Positions 45,364 through 53,751 of a stretch of DNA of 64,000 nt are shown here, one piece after another. The notes below the pieces were generated by a model, which saw only the letters and a list, made by a program, of their open reading frames with translations, had not been told where the DNA came from and made no database searches. The DNA comes from CAZUAQ01 sp964618455. Its GTDB lineage: Bacteria > Planctomycetota > Phycisphaerae > UBA1845 > PWPN01. Location: positions 1-64,000 of the forward strand of contig CAZUAQ010000007.1 in the NCBI GenBank assembly GCA_964618455.1. Reading direction: 5' to 3'. Numbering within the stretch: position 1 is the stretch's first letter; every line of letters begins with the position of its first letter. Position numbers and translations under genes: made by a program.

Positions 45364-46246
45364 ATCGAAGACGTCGAGCCATTGAGAATGCGTTGCACAT
45401 CCAGCGGATGTGTTGTCGTTTCGTGAAGCATGGCCCCCGTTCTGTGAACATGCGGAAAAATCGACAAAGTCTGATAGAAAGCCGATTGACTTCGCACTAC
45501 CCGGGCATAGAGTTGAATAGGAAAGGTAAGTGGCACCGGAAAGCATTACATTCAACACTGTTTTCATCCAACCTCATTCAGTCATACGTGCCGTTTACCT
45601 TGAGGTGTCTTTCGACGCGGCCGGACATCAGCCCGCGGCGAGGACACCCGGCTGACTCCGCCTTGCCGAACGCGCGGAACATCCTCAGCCGCGGTGAACC
45701 CGAATCGCTCGGGGCAGCCCGAGGATTCAGCGACGCAACCTGATCTTTGAACTCCAGCTTGCCGCCCGGACGGGCCACACGTGCGCCTGACGATTGATGC
45801 GAACGTGGCGGGGGCGCTCCGCGCCCGGAGGCCGTGGCGGGCGGCAAGCCTGACAGGACAACGCGATCGTCCGGAGACGTGACCGTTCGAGCGTTCTTTC
45901 AGCATCCCGGTGGATGTTGGAAGGTGACGGACCGACTCTTCTCCTTCTCCCCGGCGAGCGCGGTGCGTGCGGGAAACGTGCGGCTAGCCACTGCCCAAGG
46001 GGGCGCAGCCTGACGCCCGCGCTCGCCATCCGGGAGATGGTTCCCGAGATCCACACGATTGCACGATGTATCCCTTCTCGATTTGCAGGAACGAATTTGC
46101 CGCGGGTAATTCAGGGGTGGTGACGTTCTTTTCCTTCTCCGCTTCCTGACGGGCGCGGTACTGACTGTGGATACTTGCTGCGCGGTTGGGAGTGGTGATA
46201 GGAAGGAGGGGCAAGGCATGATGGCATTGCGAGATTCCGGTAAGAT
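45364..46246. other. Gene-poor region of about 880 bp
   Basis: Short open frames exist on both strands, but none has a ribosome-binding site, a recognisable domain or normal codon use. The region has several short G/C inverted repeats (GGGCGC/GCGCCC at 45812-45826; GCCCG/CGGGC at 45764-45775) and C/T-rich tracts near 45935 and 46125. It may be decayed sequence or an array of intergenic repeats. Confidence 0.4.
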
Positions 46247-46252
46247 ATGTCT

Positions 46253-47224
46253 ATGATCAGGCATGAGGAAGGGATAACGGAGTTGTCACCGCGAGGAGAA
46301 TCGCCGGACATCGATCGCTATTTCCGCGATGGCGAGCCGGACTGGGAAGCCATCGACTTCGACGTGCCGTGCTCGCGTTGCGGGTATCACCTGCGGATGC
46401 TGACGCAGCCGCGCTGCCCGGAATGCGGTCTGATCTTCGACTGGCGTGAAGTCCTGGATCGTTCCGCGTGGCAGAGTGACTTCCTGTTCGAGCATCATGC
46501 GACCACACGTCCGATACGCTCCTATTTCAAAACGTTGTGGAAGACGTTGCGACCGGTGCGTTTCTGGAAACAGGTGTCAATCCATGAGCGGATCCACGTT
46601 GTGCCGCTGCTGATCGTGTTCGGGTCCGCGGTAGTGTGGTTCTTCGTGTGTTTCTTCGGGCTGGCGTTTTCGATCTCCTGGGTAGTGGAATATGCGATGG
46701 TTCAGATTGTCAGCGCCTCTCCGACCATTGCCAACAGTCCGTGGTGCGGTGTGATTCAGCAGTTGCTGTGGACCCTTGAAGAGATTCCAAGAGAATTCAT
46801 AGAGGATGGAGATACAGCGTTTCGCTTGATGTCGATGCTTTCCCTGGCATGGCTGGGGACATTGGGACTGCTCTGCACGTTGCGCCAGACGCTCGGGCGT
46901 TGCCGGGTTCGGACGTTGCAGTTGTTGCGGGTCACTAGCTACGGGGTGCTGGGATTCAGCTTTGCATGGGCTTCGTTCATTCTGGGAGGTGTCGTCCTGG
47001 TGGTTTTCCTCGGGCATCAGGGATATTGGGATCGACGAGGATGGTGGCAAATGCTGCCTGGTCTTACTCTCATGGCCAGCTTTCCTCTCCTTCTCGGAAT
47101 CTATGTCGGCGCAGGGTTAAAGCACACCTTGCGACTGCCGCGACCGTACATACTGAGTTTCACCGCTGCCCTCGTCGGCGGCCTGTTCAGCCTGACCGTC
47201 AACGTTCTATTCGGCGTGAATTGA
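46253..47224 (+). CDS. Zinc-ribbon multi-pass membrane protein
   Basis: About 323 aa (ATG 46247 is an alternative). Near residue 40 a zinc ribbon 'CSRCGYHLRMLTQPRCPECG' is followed by five or six hydrophobic segments ('VVPLLIVFGSAVVWFFVCFFG', 'VTSYGVLGFSFAWASFILGGVVLVVFLG', 'LTLMASFPLLLGIYVG'). The C..CGY.L...CPECG pattern at the N-terminus of membrane proteins is frequent in Phycisphaerae, but no biochemical role is known. It stands alone. Confidence 0.7.
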   Translation: MIRHEEGITELSPRGESPDIDRYFRDGEPDWEAIDFDVPCSRCGYHLRMLTQPRCPECGLIFDWREVLDRSAWQSDFLFEHHATTRPIRSYFKTLWKTLRPVRFWKQVSIHERIHVVPLLIVFGSAVVWFFVCFFGLAFSISWVVEYAMVQIVSASPTIANSPWCGVIQQLLWTLEEIPREFIEDGDTAFRLMSMLSLAWLGTLGLLCTLRQTLGRCRVRTLQLLRVTSYGVLGFSFAWASFILGGVVLVVFLGHQGYWDRRGWWQMLPGLTLMASFPLLLGIYVGAGLKHTLRLPRPYILSFTAALVGGLFSLTVNVLFGVN

Positions 47225-47332
47225 TCTCCTCAACTCGCTATCGAGATATGCTCGTTTCTCGGCAAAGCGTTGTTGCGATCCCTTGCAAATCGAGGGGCTG
47301 TTGGCTACAAGGCGTTCTGGAGGTGCTGGATC

Positions 47333-48346
47333 ATGGTACGAATCGAGACGACGCGCCGTGGATTCCTGAAGGGCTCGGCGGCGGTGATGGCGATGGGAGC
47401 GACTCCGATGACGGGACTCGGCAAGGCTGCGGACGGGAGTGCGAAGGGATCGGCGTGGACGATCGCCTGCCGCGATGCGCATCTGCGCGAGGTGCGCGAC
47501 GCCAAGGGCAAGGTGCTGGACACGTGGCCGGCGATGAAGGCCATAAAGGTGGAAGGCGTCGAGGCGTACGTGAACTTCGAGAATTACTCGTGCGATGTGT
47601 TGATTGCCGACGGCAAGGCGTACAGCGTGGCGGACAAGGCCGGGATCGCGCGGCTGGCCGGAGACCTGAAGTCCGAGAAGCTCAAGATCTCCGCGTTCTG
47701 CCTGCACAACCAGTTCGACGTCCGTCCGGAGGAAGAGATCAAGTTTACCATCAAGGTGTCGGAGATCGCCGCGGAGATGGGGATCGGTGCCATCCGCGTG
47801 GACATCGTGCCGCGCAAGTTCAAGGCGGAGGACAAGGCGTTCCTGGAACTGGCGATTGACTGCATGAAGAAGGTCGTGGCGGGGACGAAGGATCTGCCGG
47901 TCCGCTACGGGGTGGAGAATCACGGGCATGCGACGAACAAGCCGGAGTTCCTGCGACCGCTGTTCGGAGGCGTCGGTTCGGAGCGCTTCGGACTGACACT
48001 GGACACCGCCAATTTCTACTGGTACGGGTGGCCGCTGGACGAGTTGTACAGGATCTACGATGAGTTTGCCGCCACAGCCTGCCACACGCACTGCAAGAGC
48101 GTCAACTACCCGGAGGAAAAGCGCAACGAACAGCGTCCGATCGGATGGGAGTACGGCAAGTACAACTGCCCGGTCTACAAGGGGGACATCGATTTCAAGA
48201 AAGTGGCGGCGATCCTGAAGAAGAACAGGTATCGTGGTTCACTTTGCATCGAGAACGAGTCGCTGGGCAAGTTCGATGAAGCCGAGCGCGGCGAGGTCTT
48301 GAAGAAAGAGGCGGCAATGTTGCGTGATGTGGCGTCATCCGTTTAG
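47333..48346 (+). CDS. Sugar phosphate isomerase/epimerase-like TIM-barrel protein with Tat signal
   Basis: 337 aa; the ATG at 47333 has GGAGG upstream. The N-terminus 'TTRRGFLKGSAAVMAMG' is a twin-arginine signal, so export in folded form is expected. The body looks like the xylose isomerase-like AP-endonuclease-2 fold: 'GIGAIRVDIVPRKF', 'VRYGVENHGHATNKPEFL' (metal Glu/His), 'FGLTLDTANFYWYGWP', 'ATACHTHCKSVNYP' and 'GSLCIENESLGKF'. Substrate unknown, probably a sugar. It is 47 bp upstream of the PAP phosphatase-type gene. Confidence 0.85.
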   Translation: MVRIETTRRGFLKGSAAVMAMGATPMTGLGKAADGSAKGSAWTIACRDAHLREVRDAKGKVLDTWPAMKAIKVEGVEAYVNFENYSCDVLIADGKAYSVADKAGIARLAGDLKSEKLKISAFCLHNQFDVRPEEEIKFTIKVSEIAAEMGIGAIRVDIVPRKFKAEDKAFLELAIDCMKKVVAGTKDLPVRYGVENHGHATNKPEFLRPLFGGVGSERFGLTLDTANFYWYGWPLDELYRIYDEFAATACHTHCKSVNYPEEKRNEQRPIGWEYGKYNCPVYKGDIDFKKVAAILKKNRYRGSLCIENESLGKFDEAERGEVLKKEAAMLRDVASSV

Positions 48347-48393
48347 AGACCGTGGATTCGATCGCGGGACTCGAGTGGGAGAAGGTTGTTCAC

Positions 48394-49380
48394 ATGAGTA
48401 CGAAAGAACTAGAGACGGCGATCGATGCGGTGGTGGGGGCGTGCCGGCTGTGCACGTCGGTCCAGGCGTCGCTGGTGACGGAAGAGACGGTGGCCAAGAA
48501 GGACAAGTCGCCGGTGACGGTGGCGGACTTTGGCGCGCAGGCGCTGGTGAGTTGGCGGCTGAAGCAAGCGTTTCCGAACGATCCGCTGGTGGGTGAAGAG
48601 AGTGCCTCGGTGTTGAGAGGGGAGGACGGGGATCTCCTTCGCAAGCGAGTCGTGGAGCAGGTGAGGGCGTGCCAGGGATCACTGAGCGATGCGGATGTGC
48701 TCGATGCCATCGATCGGGGCAAGGATGCGGGCGGGGCAAATGGCCGCTTCTGGACACTCGACCCGATCGACGGGACGAAGGGCTTTTTGCGGGGCGATCA
48801 ATACGCGGTGGCCCTGGCGCTGATCGAAAATGGCGAGGTCGTGCTGGGTGTGCTGGGGTGTCCGAGCCTGCCACAGGATGCGAACACTCCCGACGGGCCG
48901 AAGGGGTGCATTTTCTCCGCCGCCAAGGGGCAGGGCGCCACGATGCGTCTGATCGACGGAGGAGCGACGCAACCGGTGCGCGTGACCGATCTGGCGGACG
49001 TGACGCAGGCGCGGTTCTGCGAGTCGGTGGAGTCGGGGCATTCGTCGCATGACGATTCGGCGAAGATCGCCGAGCGGCTGGGCGTGAAGGCGGACCCGTT
49101 CCGGATCGACAGCCAGTGCAAGTACGCCGCCGTGGCGCGGGGGGACGCCTCGATCTACCTGCGGCTGCCCACGCGGGCGGACTACGAAGAGAAGATCTGG
49201 GACCACGGCGCCGGGTGGTGCGTGGTGACCGAGGCGGGCGGGCGCGTCTCCGACGTGCGCGGCGAACCGCTGGATTTCTCCCTCGGCCGGACGCTCAAGA
49301 ACAACAAGGGCGTTATCGTGACCAATGGCAAGCTGCACGATGAGGTGATCGCGGCGGTGCGGGCGGTGCTGGGCGTTTAG
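48394..49380 (+). CDS. 3'(2'),5'-bisphosphate nucleotidase (HAL2/CysQ-like inositol monophosphatase family)
   Basis: 328 aa from ATG 48394 (AGAAGG upstream). Lithium-sensitive phosphatase motifs are present: 'KKDKSPVTVADFGAQAL', 'PLVGEES', 'FWTLDPIDGTKGFLRGDQY' and 'KIWDHGAGWCVVTEAGG'. The length and the inserted segment around residues 75-115 match the eukaryotic HAL2/SAL1 type, which hydrolyses 3'-phosphoadenosine 5'-phosphate (PAP) to AMP. PAP is what sulfotransferases and PAPS reductase leave behind. Its stop overlaps that of hemH, which is convergent. Confidence 0.9.
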   Translation: MSTKELETAIDAVVGACRLCTSVQASLVTEETVAKKDKSPVTVADFGAQALVSWRLKQAFPNDPLVGEESASVLRGEDGDLLRKRVVEQVRACQGSLSDADVLDAIDRGKDAGGANGRFWTLDPIDGTKGFLRGDQYAVALALIENGEVVLGVLGCPSLPQDANTPDGPKGCIFSAAKGQGATMRLIDGGATQPVRVTDLADVTQARFCESVESGHSSHDDSAKIAERLGVKADPFRIDSQCKYAAVARGDASIYLRLPTRADYEEKIWDHGAGWCVVTEAGGRVSDVRGEPLDFSLGRTLKNNKGVIVTNGKLHDEVIAAVRAVLGV

Positions 49381-50384
49381 TCCGCCGGCGTGACGAATCG
49401 CTCCGAAACGATCGGCAGCGGCAGCGCGTGGCGGTGATGCCGGCAGAGTTCGAACACGACGTCCGCCATCATGTCGATGTACATCTCATCATCGTTGACG
49501 GTTTCCGCCCGGGCCATCGGCAGGCCGATCTCGTCGCAGACCTCACGGGCTTCGGTATCGAGATCAAAAAGCACCTCGATGTGATCGCAGACGAATCCGA
49601 TGGGACAGATGACGGCGGACTTCAAGCCTTTGGACTTTTCCTCGCGCAGGTAATCGCAGATGTCCGGTTCGAGCCAGGGATCCTGCGGGCGGCCGCTGCG
49701 GCTTTGATACACGAGCGTCCAGTCGTTGCGATTCAATTGCGACGCCACGGCCCGGGCCGACGCGTTCAGTTGTTCCACGTACTTGCACGCCTGGGCCATG
49801 GGGGTCGGAATGCTGTGGGCCGTGAAGATGAGCCGTGCGTCATCCCGCGCGGCGGAGTCGAGTTTCTCAAGCGCTTCGCGGATATGCGTCGCGTTGGTCT
49901 CGATGAAGCGGGCGTGATCATACCAACTGGGGACGTAGGTCACTTGAATGTCCGGCAGGCCGCGACGCTGAAGTTCGAGTCGGGCGTCGCGGACGTTTTC
50001 CTTGTACTGCGTGCAACTTGAATAGCTGTGATGCGCGGCGGTGATGAATCCGACGGCGCGGCGGATGCCGTTCTTGGCCATGTTCTCGAGCGTGTCCGCC
50101 AGGTAGGGGTGCCAGTTGCGCATGCCGACATAGACCGGCAGGGCGCAGTCCTCACGGGCGAGACGTTGCTCGAGACCCCGTGCCTGGTTCAGCGTAATCT
50201 CGGTGAGTGGAGAGACACCGCCGAACTGCTCGTAGTGGTGAGCAACCTCCTCGACGCGGTGTGGTGGTACGCGGCGGCCGCGCAGGACGTTGGCAAGAAA
50301 AGGTCGGATGTCGTCCATGCCCTGCGGTCCGCCGAAGGAGATGACGAGCACGGCGTCAAAGGGATGGTCCGGGCAGCCGGTCAT
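49377..50384 (-). CDS. hemH: Ferrochelatase
   Basis: 335 aa; the ATG at 50384 sits behind AGGAGG. Conserved parts: 'AVLVISFGGPQGMDDIRPFLANVLRGR' at the N-terminus, 'YVGMRNWHPYLADTLENMA', 'LIFTAHSIPTPM' with the catalytic His, 'WTLVYQSRSGRPQDPWLEPDI' and 'CPIGFVCDHIEVLFDLDTEA'. It inserts Fe2+ into porphyrin (protoporphyrin IX or coproporphyrin III) in heme synthesis. It lies downstream of the terminator that ends the GAP1 operon, so it has its own promoter. Confidence 0.95.
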   Translation of the reverse strand: MTGCPDHPFDAVLVISFGGPQGMDDIRPFLANVLRGRRVPPHRVEEVAHHYEQFGGVSPLTEITLNQARGLEQRLAREDCALPVYVGMRNWHPYLADTLENMAKNGIRRAVGFITAAHHSYSSCTQYKENVRDARLELQRRGLPDIQVTYVPSWYDHARFIETNATHIREALEKLDSAARDDARLIFTAHSIPTPMAQACKYVEQLNASARAVASQLNRNDWTLVYQSRSGRPQDPWLEPDICDYLREEKSKGLKSAVICPIGFVCDHIEVLFDLDTEAREVCDEIGLPMARAETVNDDEMYIDMMADVVFELCRHHRHALPLPIVSERFVTPAD

Positions 50385-50524
50385 GGATGGGCCTCCTGGG
50401 GTCACGTTCGATTCGAACTTCGGGTTCTCTGAGACGGTTATATTAAAAATGAATTCAAACCGATCGGCTGGATTGTAGCACGAGTTCGTAGCGTGACACA
50501 TGGCGTGAGAAGTGATTGGGACAT

Positions 50525-50558
50525 AAAAAGCCCCACAGCTCAGTACGAGATGCGGGGC
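50525..50558 (-). terminator. Intrinsic terminator of the GAP1-GTPase operon
   Basis: On the minus strand GCCCCGCA (50558-50551) pairs with TGTGGGGC (50537-50530), with a small CTC/GAG stem inside the loop, followed by five Ts (50529-50525). It lies 37 bp after the stop of the GAP1-like gene. Confidence 0.8.
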
Positions 50559-50594
50559 CAGGCGGGTGGTGAAGCGTCTTCGCGGCGTTGTGTT

Positions 50595-51728
50595 TTACGG
50601 TGCCAACGGCGAGGTCGATCGCAGGGGTGGCGGTGGCGATCCCTGTGCCGACTCTTTCTCGTCTTCGGGCATCGTGAGATCAGAAATCTCCCCGGCGACC
50701 TGCTGCTCGATCGGCCGCGTTGACGGCCAGTTCGCATAGGTCTCGTGCAGGCGGGCACGGGTTTCGGCATTGGCCAGGCGCGCGATATCAAGATCCGCGA
50801 GCATCCCGATGATTCGCTTGAGGTCCTCGAGCGAGACGTCGGACTCCGGGTAATGGGCGGTGAGGCTGCAGAGATCGACATGATGTTTCTTCTGCCACCA
50901 GCGTTCGACGAAATGGAACCACTCGTCCAACGCATGGGGATCACTCGGAATCGGATCGCCGATGCTGCAGATGCCGATGTCATGACCGCCGATCACCCGT
51001 TTCAGATCCGTCGGTTGATCATCGAGCACGACCCAGTTGAGCTCACGCGTCATGGCGTACTTGATCCCCGCGGAGATGGCAACGTCCCGCCGCCACCCGG
51101 CGGGCAGCGTCATCAAGGTCCACTCCAGCGCCGAGAGCGGGGCGGGGATACCGGTGATGATGATTGGCCGCTTGGTGAGAAGCCACTTGGCCAGGTGCGT
51201 CAGCCACGCCGGATCGAGGGAGGTGCCGAAGCTGGGCGGTTCTGTGATCGCGTGACCCGGCGTCTGGCTTTCCATGGAGAGCTTCAGCGGGTCCAGTTGC
51301 CGCGGCGGCTTCGTGACCGGTGCGTTCCCGATTACCGCCACGAGCGCCTCCTGCACGCGAAGAGGATTGCAATCAAACGCGGCATAATCGTCCGGGGTGA
51401 GCAAGACGATATGCGTATCGATGCAGCGTCCACCTCGGCCGGAATATTCCACGTTTCCGTACCGTGAGAGCGCGACCACATACCTGCCGGAACTCAGCGG
51501 ATACGCAGAGATGCCTTTCGTGTCCAACTCTGAGCTGCACAGCGCGTTGTGCGAAGGGGATCGTCGCTTCAGTTCGGCTTTCTCGTCATGGCTCACCCCC
51601 TTGGAAGCGGCCGCGAGCTGATAGCCGTTGCCCATCGGTGTACGAACCGAAGTGAAGATCGCGTAGTCGGCTTGAATCGGGCCGTGGGTGGAGCGGGCCG
51701 GCGGCTTTACAATTGGTCGATGATCCAT
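50595..51728 (-). CDS. GTPase-associated protein 1 (GAP1)-like protein
   Basis: 377 aa; GGAG eight bases before ATG 51728. The N-terminal domain has 'DYAIFTSVRTPMGNGYQLAAAS' and 'RYVVALSRYGNVEYSGRGGRCIDTHIVLL', which I recognise as a GAP1-N type domain; the middle has 'PPSFGTSLDPAWLTHLAKWLL' and 'LSALEWTLMTLPAGWRRDVAISAGIKYA', followed by a C-terminal helical part. Aravind and colleagues described GAP1 proteins computationally, always beside TRAFAC-type GTPases, as parts of candidate conflict systems; none has a tested biochemical role that I know of. The start overlaps the end of the GTPase gene by 22 bases. Confidence 0.75.
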   Translation of the reverse strand: MDHRPIVKPPARSTHGPIQADYAIFTSVRTPMGNGYQLAAASKGVSHDEKAELKRRSPSHNALCSSELDTKGISAYPLSSGRYVVALSRYGNVEYSGRGGRCIDTHIVLLTPDDYAAFDCNPLRVQEALVAVIGNAPVTKPPRQLDPLKLSMESQTPGHAITEPPSFGTSLDPAWLTHLAKWLLTKRPIIITGIPAPLSALEWTLMTLPAGWRRDVAISAGIKYAMTRELNWVVLDDQPTDLKRVIGGHDIGICSIGDPIPSDPHALDEWFHFVERWWQKKHHVDLCSLTAHYPESDVSLEDLKRIIGMLADLDIARLANAETRARLHETYANWPSTRPIEQQVAGEISDLTMPEDEKESAQGSPPPPLRSTSPLAP

Positions 51729-52600
51729 TCGAAAGGCTCCAGGATGCCCCGAAGCGCCGTATGCAGCGGAATCGGGGTCACGTACTCTTCTTCACTGGCG
51801 GAGAATCCGAGCGAGCCGACGACGCTGGCGGCGAAGAACTCGACGTTCTCAAAACGCGTTTCGCACATGTTCCACAAGCGATTGAGGTTGGCCTCGACGA
51901 ACCGGCGCGGGTCGTCGAAGCATTCCGGGCAGTAGTCGCCTTTGCACAGGACGACGGCGGTGGGGATATCGATTCGCTCATCCCGCTTGGCCGCCAGCAT
52001 GGTATCGATGTAGCTGAGCATCTTCAGGGCGAAAAAGTCGGGCGAGTTGGAGCCGTTGGCTGCCATGGCGGCATCGATCAGCAGCATCGTGCCCTGGGAC
52101 TGGTTCAGCAGCGAGTGAATGATCTTGAACGTCTGCGGGGAAGCAACTTCTGCCGCCAGCGATTCACCCGCCATGTCGGGCATGACGAGATCGACCCATT
52201 TTTCCTCGGGGGCGCGCTGATGCACCTGGTAATACGCCCAGTACCATTCGTTGGCTTCCATGGGTGTCTTGGGCGGAAATGCGCGATTCGCAAGGTAGCT
52301 GATGACGGTCTGCTGTAGATCGACCGAGTATGCGCCCTTGGGCACCGCTTCAAAGTGGCCGGCGCGCTGTGTCAGCATGTCCAGCAGGACACCGAGATAG
52401 ACGGTCTTGCCGACGTTGCTTTCGCCGATGATGCTGACCATCTGTGGCTCGCGTCCCTGCATGTGGGAGTCGCGCACGATGGCCAGCGGTGCCGCACAAT
52501 CCCCACACAATGCCGCATCCGGGGGATTGGGTCTCCCGCAGATCAGGCACGACGTGGGCGGGGGCGCCTCGACGTACGATGTTTGAAATGGAGTGTCCAC
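51707..52600 (-). CDS. Zinc-ribbon TRAFAC-type GTPase (double-GTPase 2-like)
   Basis: 297 aa from GTG 52600 (GAGAGG upstream). Residues ~18-40 form a zinc ribbon ('CLICGRPNPPDAALCGDC'). The GTPase has a P-loop 'IIGESNVGKTVYLG', a switch II 'DLVMPDMAGES' and a base-recognition-type 'AVVLCKGDY' (NKxD-like), with a hydrophobic segment 'GTMLLIDAAMAA' before it. This matches the GTPases paired with GAP1 proteins (DO-GTPase2 group). It likely acts as a nucleotide-dependent switch for the neighbours. The stop lies inside the start of the GAP1 gene. Confidence 0.8.
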   Translation of the reverse strand: MDTPFQTSYVEAPPPTSCLICGRPNPPDAALCGDCAAPLAIVRDSHMQGREPQMVSIIGESNVGKTVYLGVLLDMLTQRAGHFEAVPKGAYSVDLQQTVISYLANRAFPPKTPMEANEWYWAYYQVHQRAPEEKWVDLVMPDMAGESLAAEVASPQTFKIIHSLLNQSQGTMLLIDAAMAANGSNSPDFFALKMLSYIDTMLAAKRDERIDIPTAVVLCKGDYCPECFDDPRRFVEANLNRLWNMCETRFENVEFFAASVVGSLGFSASEEEYVTPIPLHTALRGILEPFEWIIDQL

Positions 52601-52658
52601 CTTATCAACCTCTCAAGCCACGTGTCCCTCAGCCAAGCCGCCCATTCCTACGGCGGCG

Positions 52659-53708
52659 TTATTCCGCGGCAAAGTCGAGATCCAGGGCGCATCGGAAGCC
52701 GACGTTATGCGTCCGGAGCAGACTTGCCAGTCCCGTGCGAAACGTGCTCGTCGCCTGGGCGGGGAAGTACGTGTCGAACGCACCTCCACGAATATCCTTC
52801 ATGATCATGTCGCCGATGACCGGATTGCTGTCTTCGTCACCGACGATGTAATCCGTTGCGGTCCATTCCCAAACGTTGCCGATGAGCTGCCGTACGCCGT
52901 TGGGCGCGGCACCGTTCTCGTATTCCTGAACCGGTCGGGTCGTACCGATACCCGAAGCCCAGATGTTGCAGCGCGTCTTGTCCAGGGCGTCACCCCAGGG
53001 ATAGCGTCGCAGCACGTTGGCCGAGCTTCGAATGCGCCAACTCGCCGCCATCTGCCATTCCGTCGTCGTCGGCAACCGATAGCCCGCCCATCGCGCGTAG
53101 GCGAACGCTTCGTAGAAGTTGATACCCACCACGGGATGGTCGGCGAACCTGCGATGGTGGAGGCCGTTCTGCCAGTAGCGCGGTCCGGCATGCTCGGTCT
53201 GATCTTTGAAGTCGATCAGATGCGGCCAGATATCCTCGGGCCACAGGTCGAGATTCTGGTACCCGTCGGCGTCCACGAACTTCTGAAACTGACGGTTGGT
53301 CACACAATAGCGCGCCATCAGGAACGATTCGGTTTCGTAGTCCTCTTCCGGGCAGCCGGGATAGTCGCAGATCGTCTGCGGGATCGACACGAATCCATCG
53401 GGAACGAGGGCGAACTGATCGTCAATCGCTTCGGCGGCCTGCTCGATGAGCGTCTTCGCTTCCGCATGGCGCTTCCAGTGATCGCGGTTCATGACGATGA
53501 ACCCGTAGCGCTCGCACTGAATCTCGCGCTTCAGCGGATCGTTCTGCAGCCTGGTGCGTTCCGCCGGTTCGTACACCGGCTTCGCCTTGGGCGGCTGGGC
53601 TTTCCGCTTCCGCTTCGGCTTGCTCTCGGGCAGCGGAGGAGGCGGCGGTGCCTGCGGTTCGCAGGTCGTGACCGCTTGCTTCCTTTTTCCAAACAGGTTC
53701 AGTGCCAT
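52659..53708 (-). CDS. FGE/SUMF1-fold protein, probably non-catalytic
   Basis: 349 aa. After a basic, Pro-rich N-terminus (~1-45) and a helical segment, residues ~120-345 form the formylglycine-generating-enzyme fold: 'FLMARYCVTNRQFQKFVD', 'HPVVGINFYEAFAYARWAGYRLPTTTEWQ', 'YPWGD', 'QLIGNVWEWTATDY', 'DIRGGAFDTYF' and 'HNVGFRCALD'. The two copper-binding cysteines of true FGE (Cys-x4-Cys before the last motif) are absent; this segment reads 'ATSTFRTGLAS'. The domain may therefore bind rather than oxidise. It lies between the coiled-coil and GTPase genes of the operon. Confidence 0.85.
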   Translation of the reverse strand: MALNLFGKRKQAVTTCEPQAPPPPPLPESKPKRKRKAQPPKAKPVYEPAERTRLQNDPLKREIQCERYGFIVMNRDHWKRHAEAKTLIEQAAEAIDDQFALVPDGFVSIPQTICDYPGCPEEDYETESFLMARYCVTNRQFQKFVDADGYQNLDLWPEDIWPHLIDFKDQTEHAGPRYWQNGLHHRRFADHPVVGINFYEAFAYARWAGYRLPTTTEWQMAASWRIRSSANVLRRYPWGDALDKTRCNIWASGIGTTRPVQEYENGAAPNGVRQLIGNVWEWTATDYIVGDEDSNPVIGDMIMKDIRGGAFDTYFPAQATSTFRTGLASLLRTHNVGFRCALDLDFAAE

Positions 53709-53751
53709 AGTTCACATCCCGTCCGCGAATGAGTCCTCGTTACGTTTCGGC

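Noticed and set aside
45578..45905. Short minus-strand open frames in the gene-poor stretch
   Set aside because: No Shine-Dalgarno, Arg/Pro/Ser-rich composition, overlapping alternatives in several frames.
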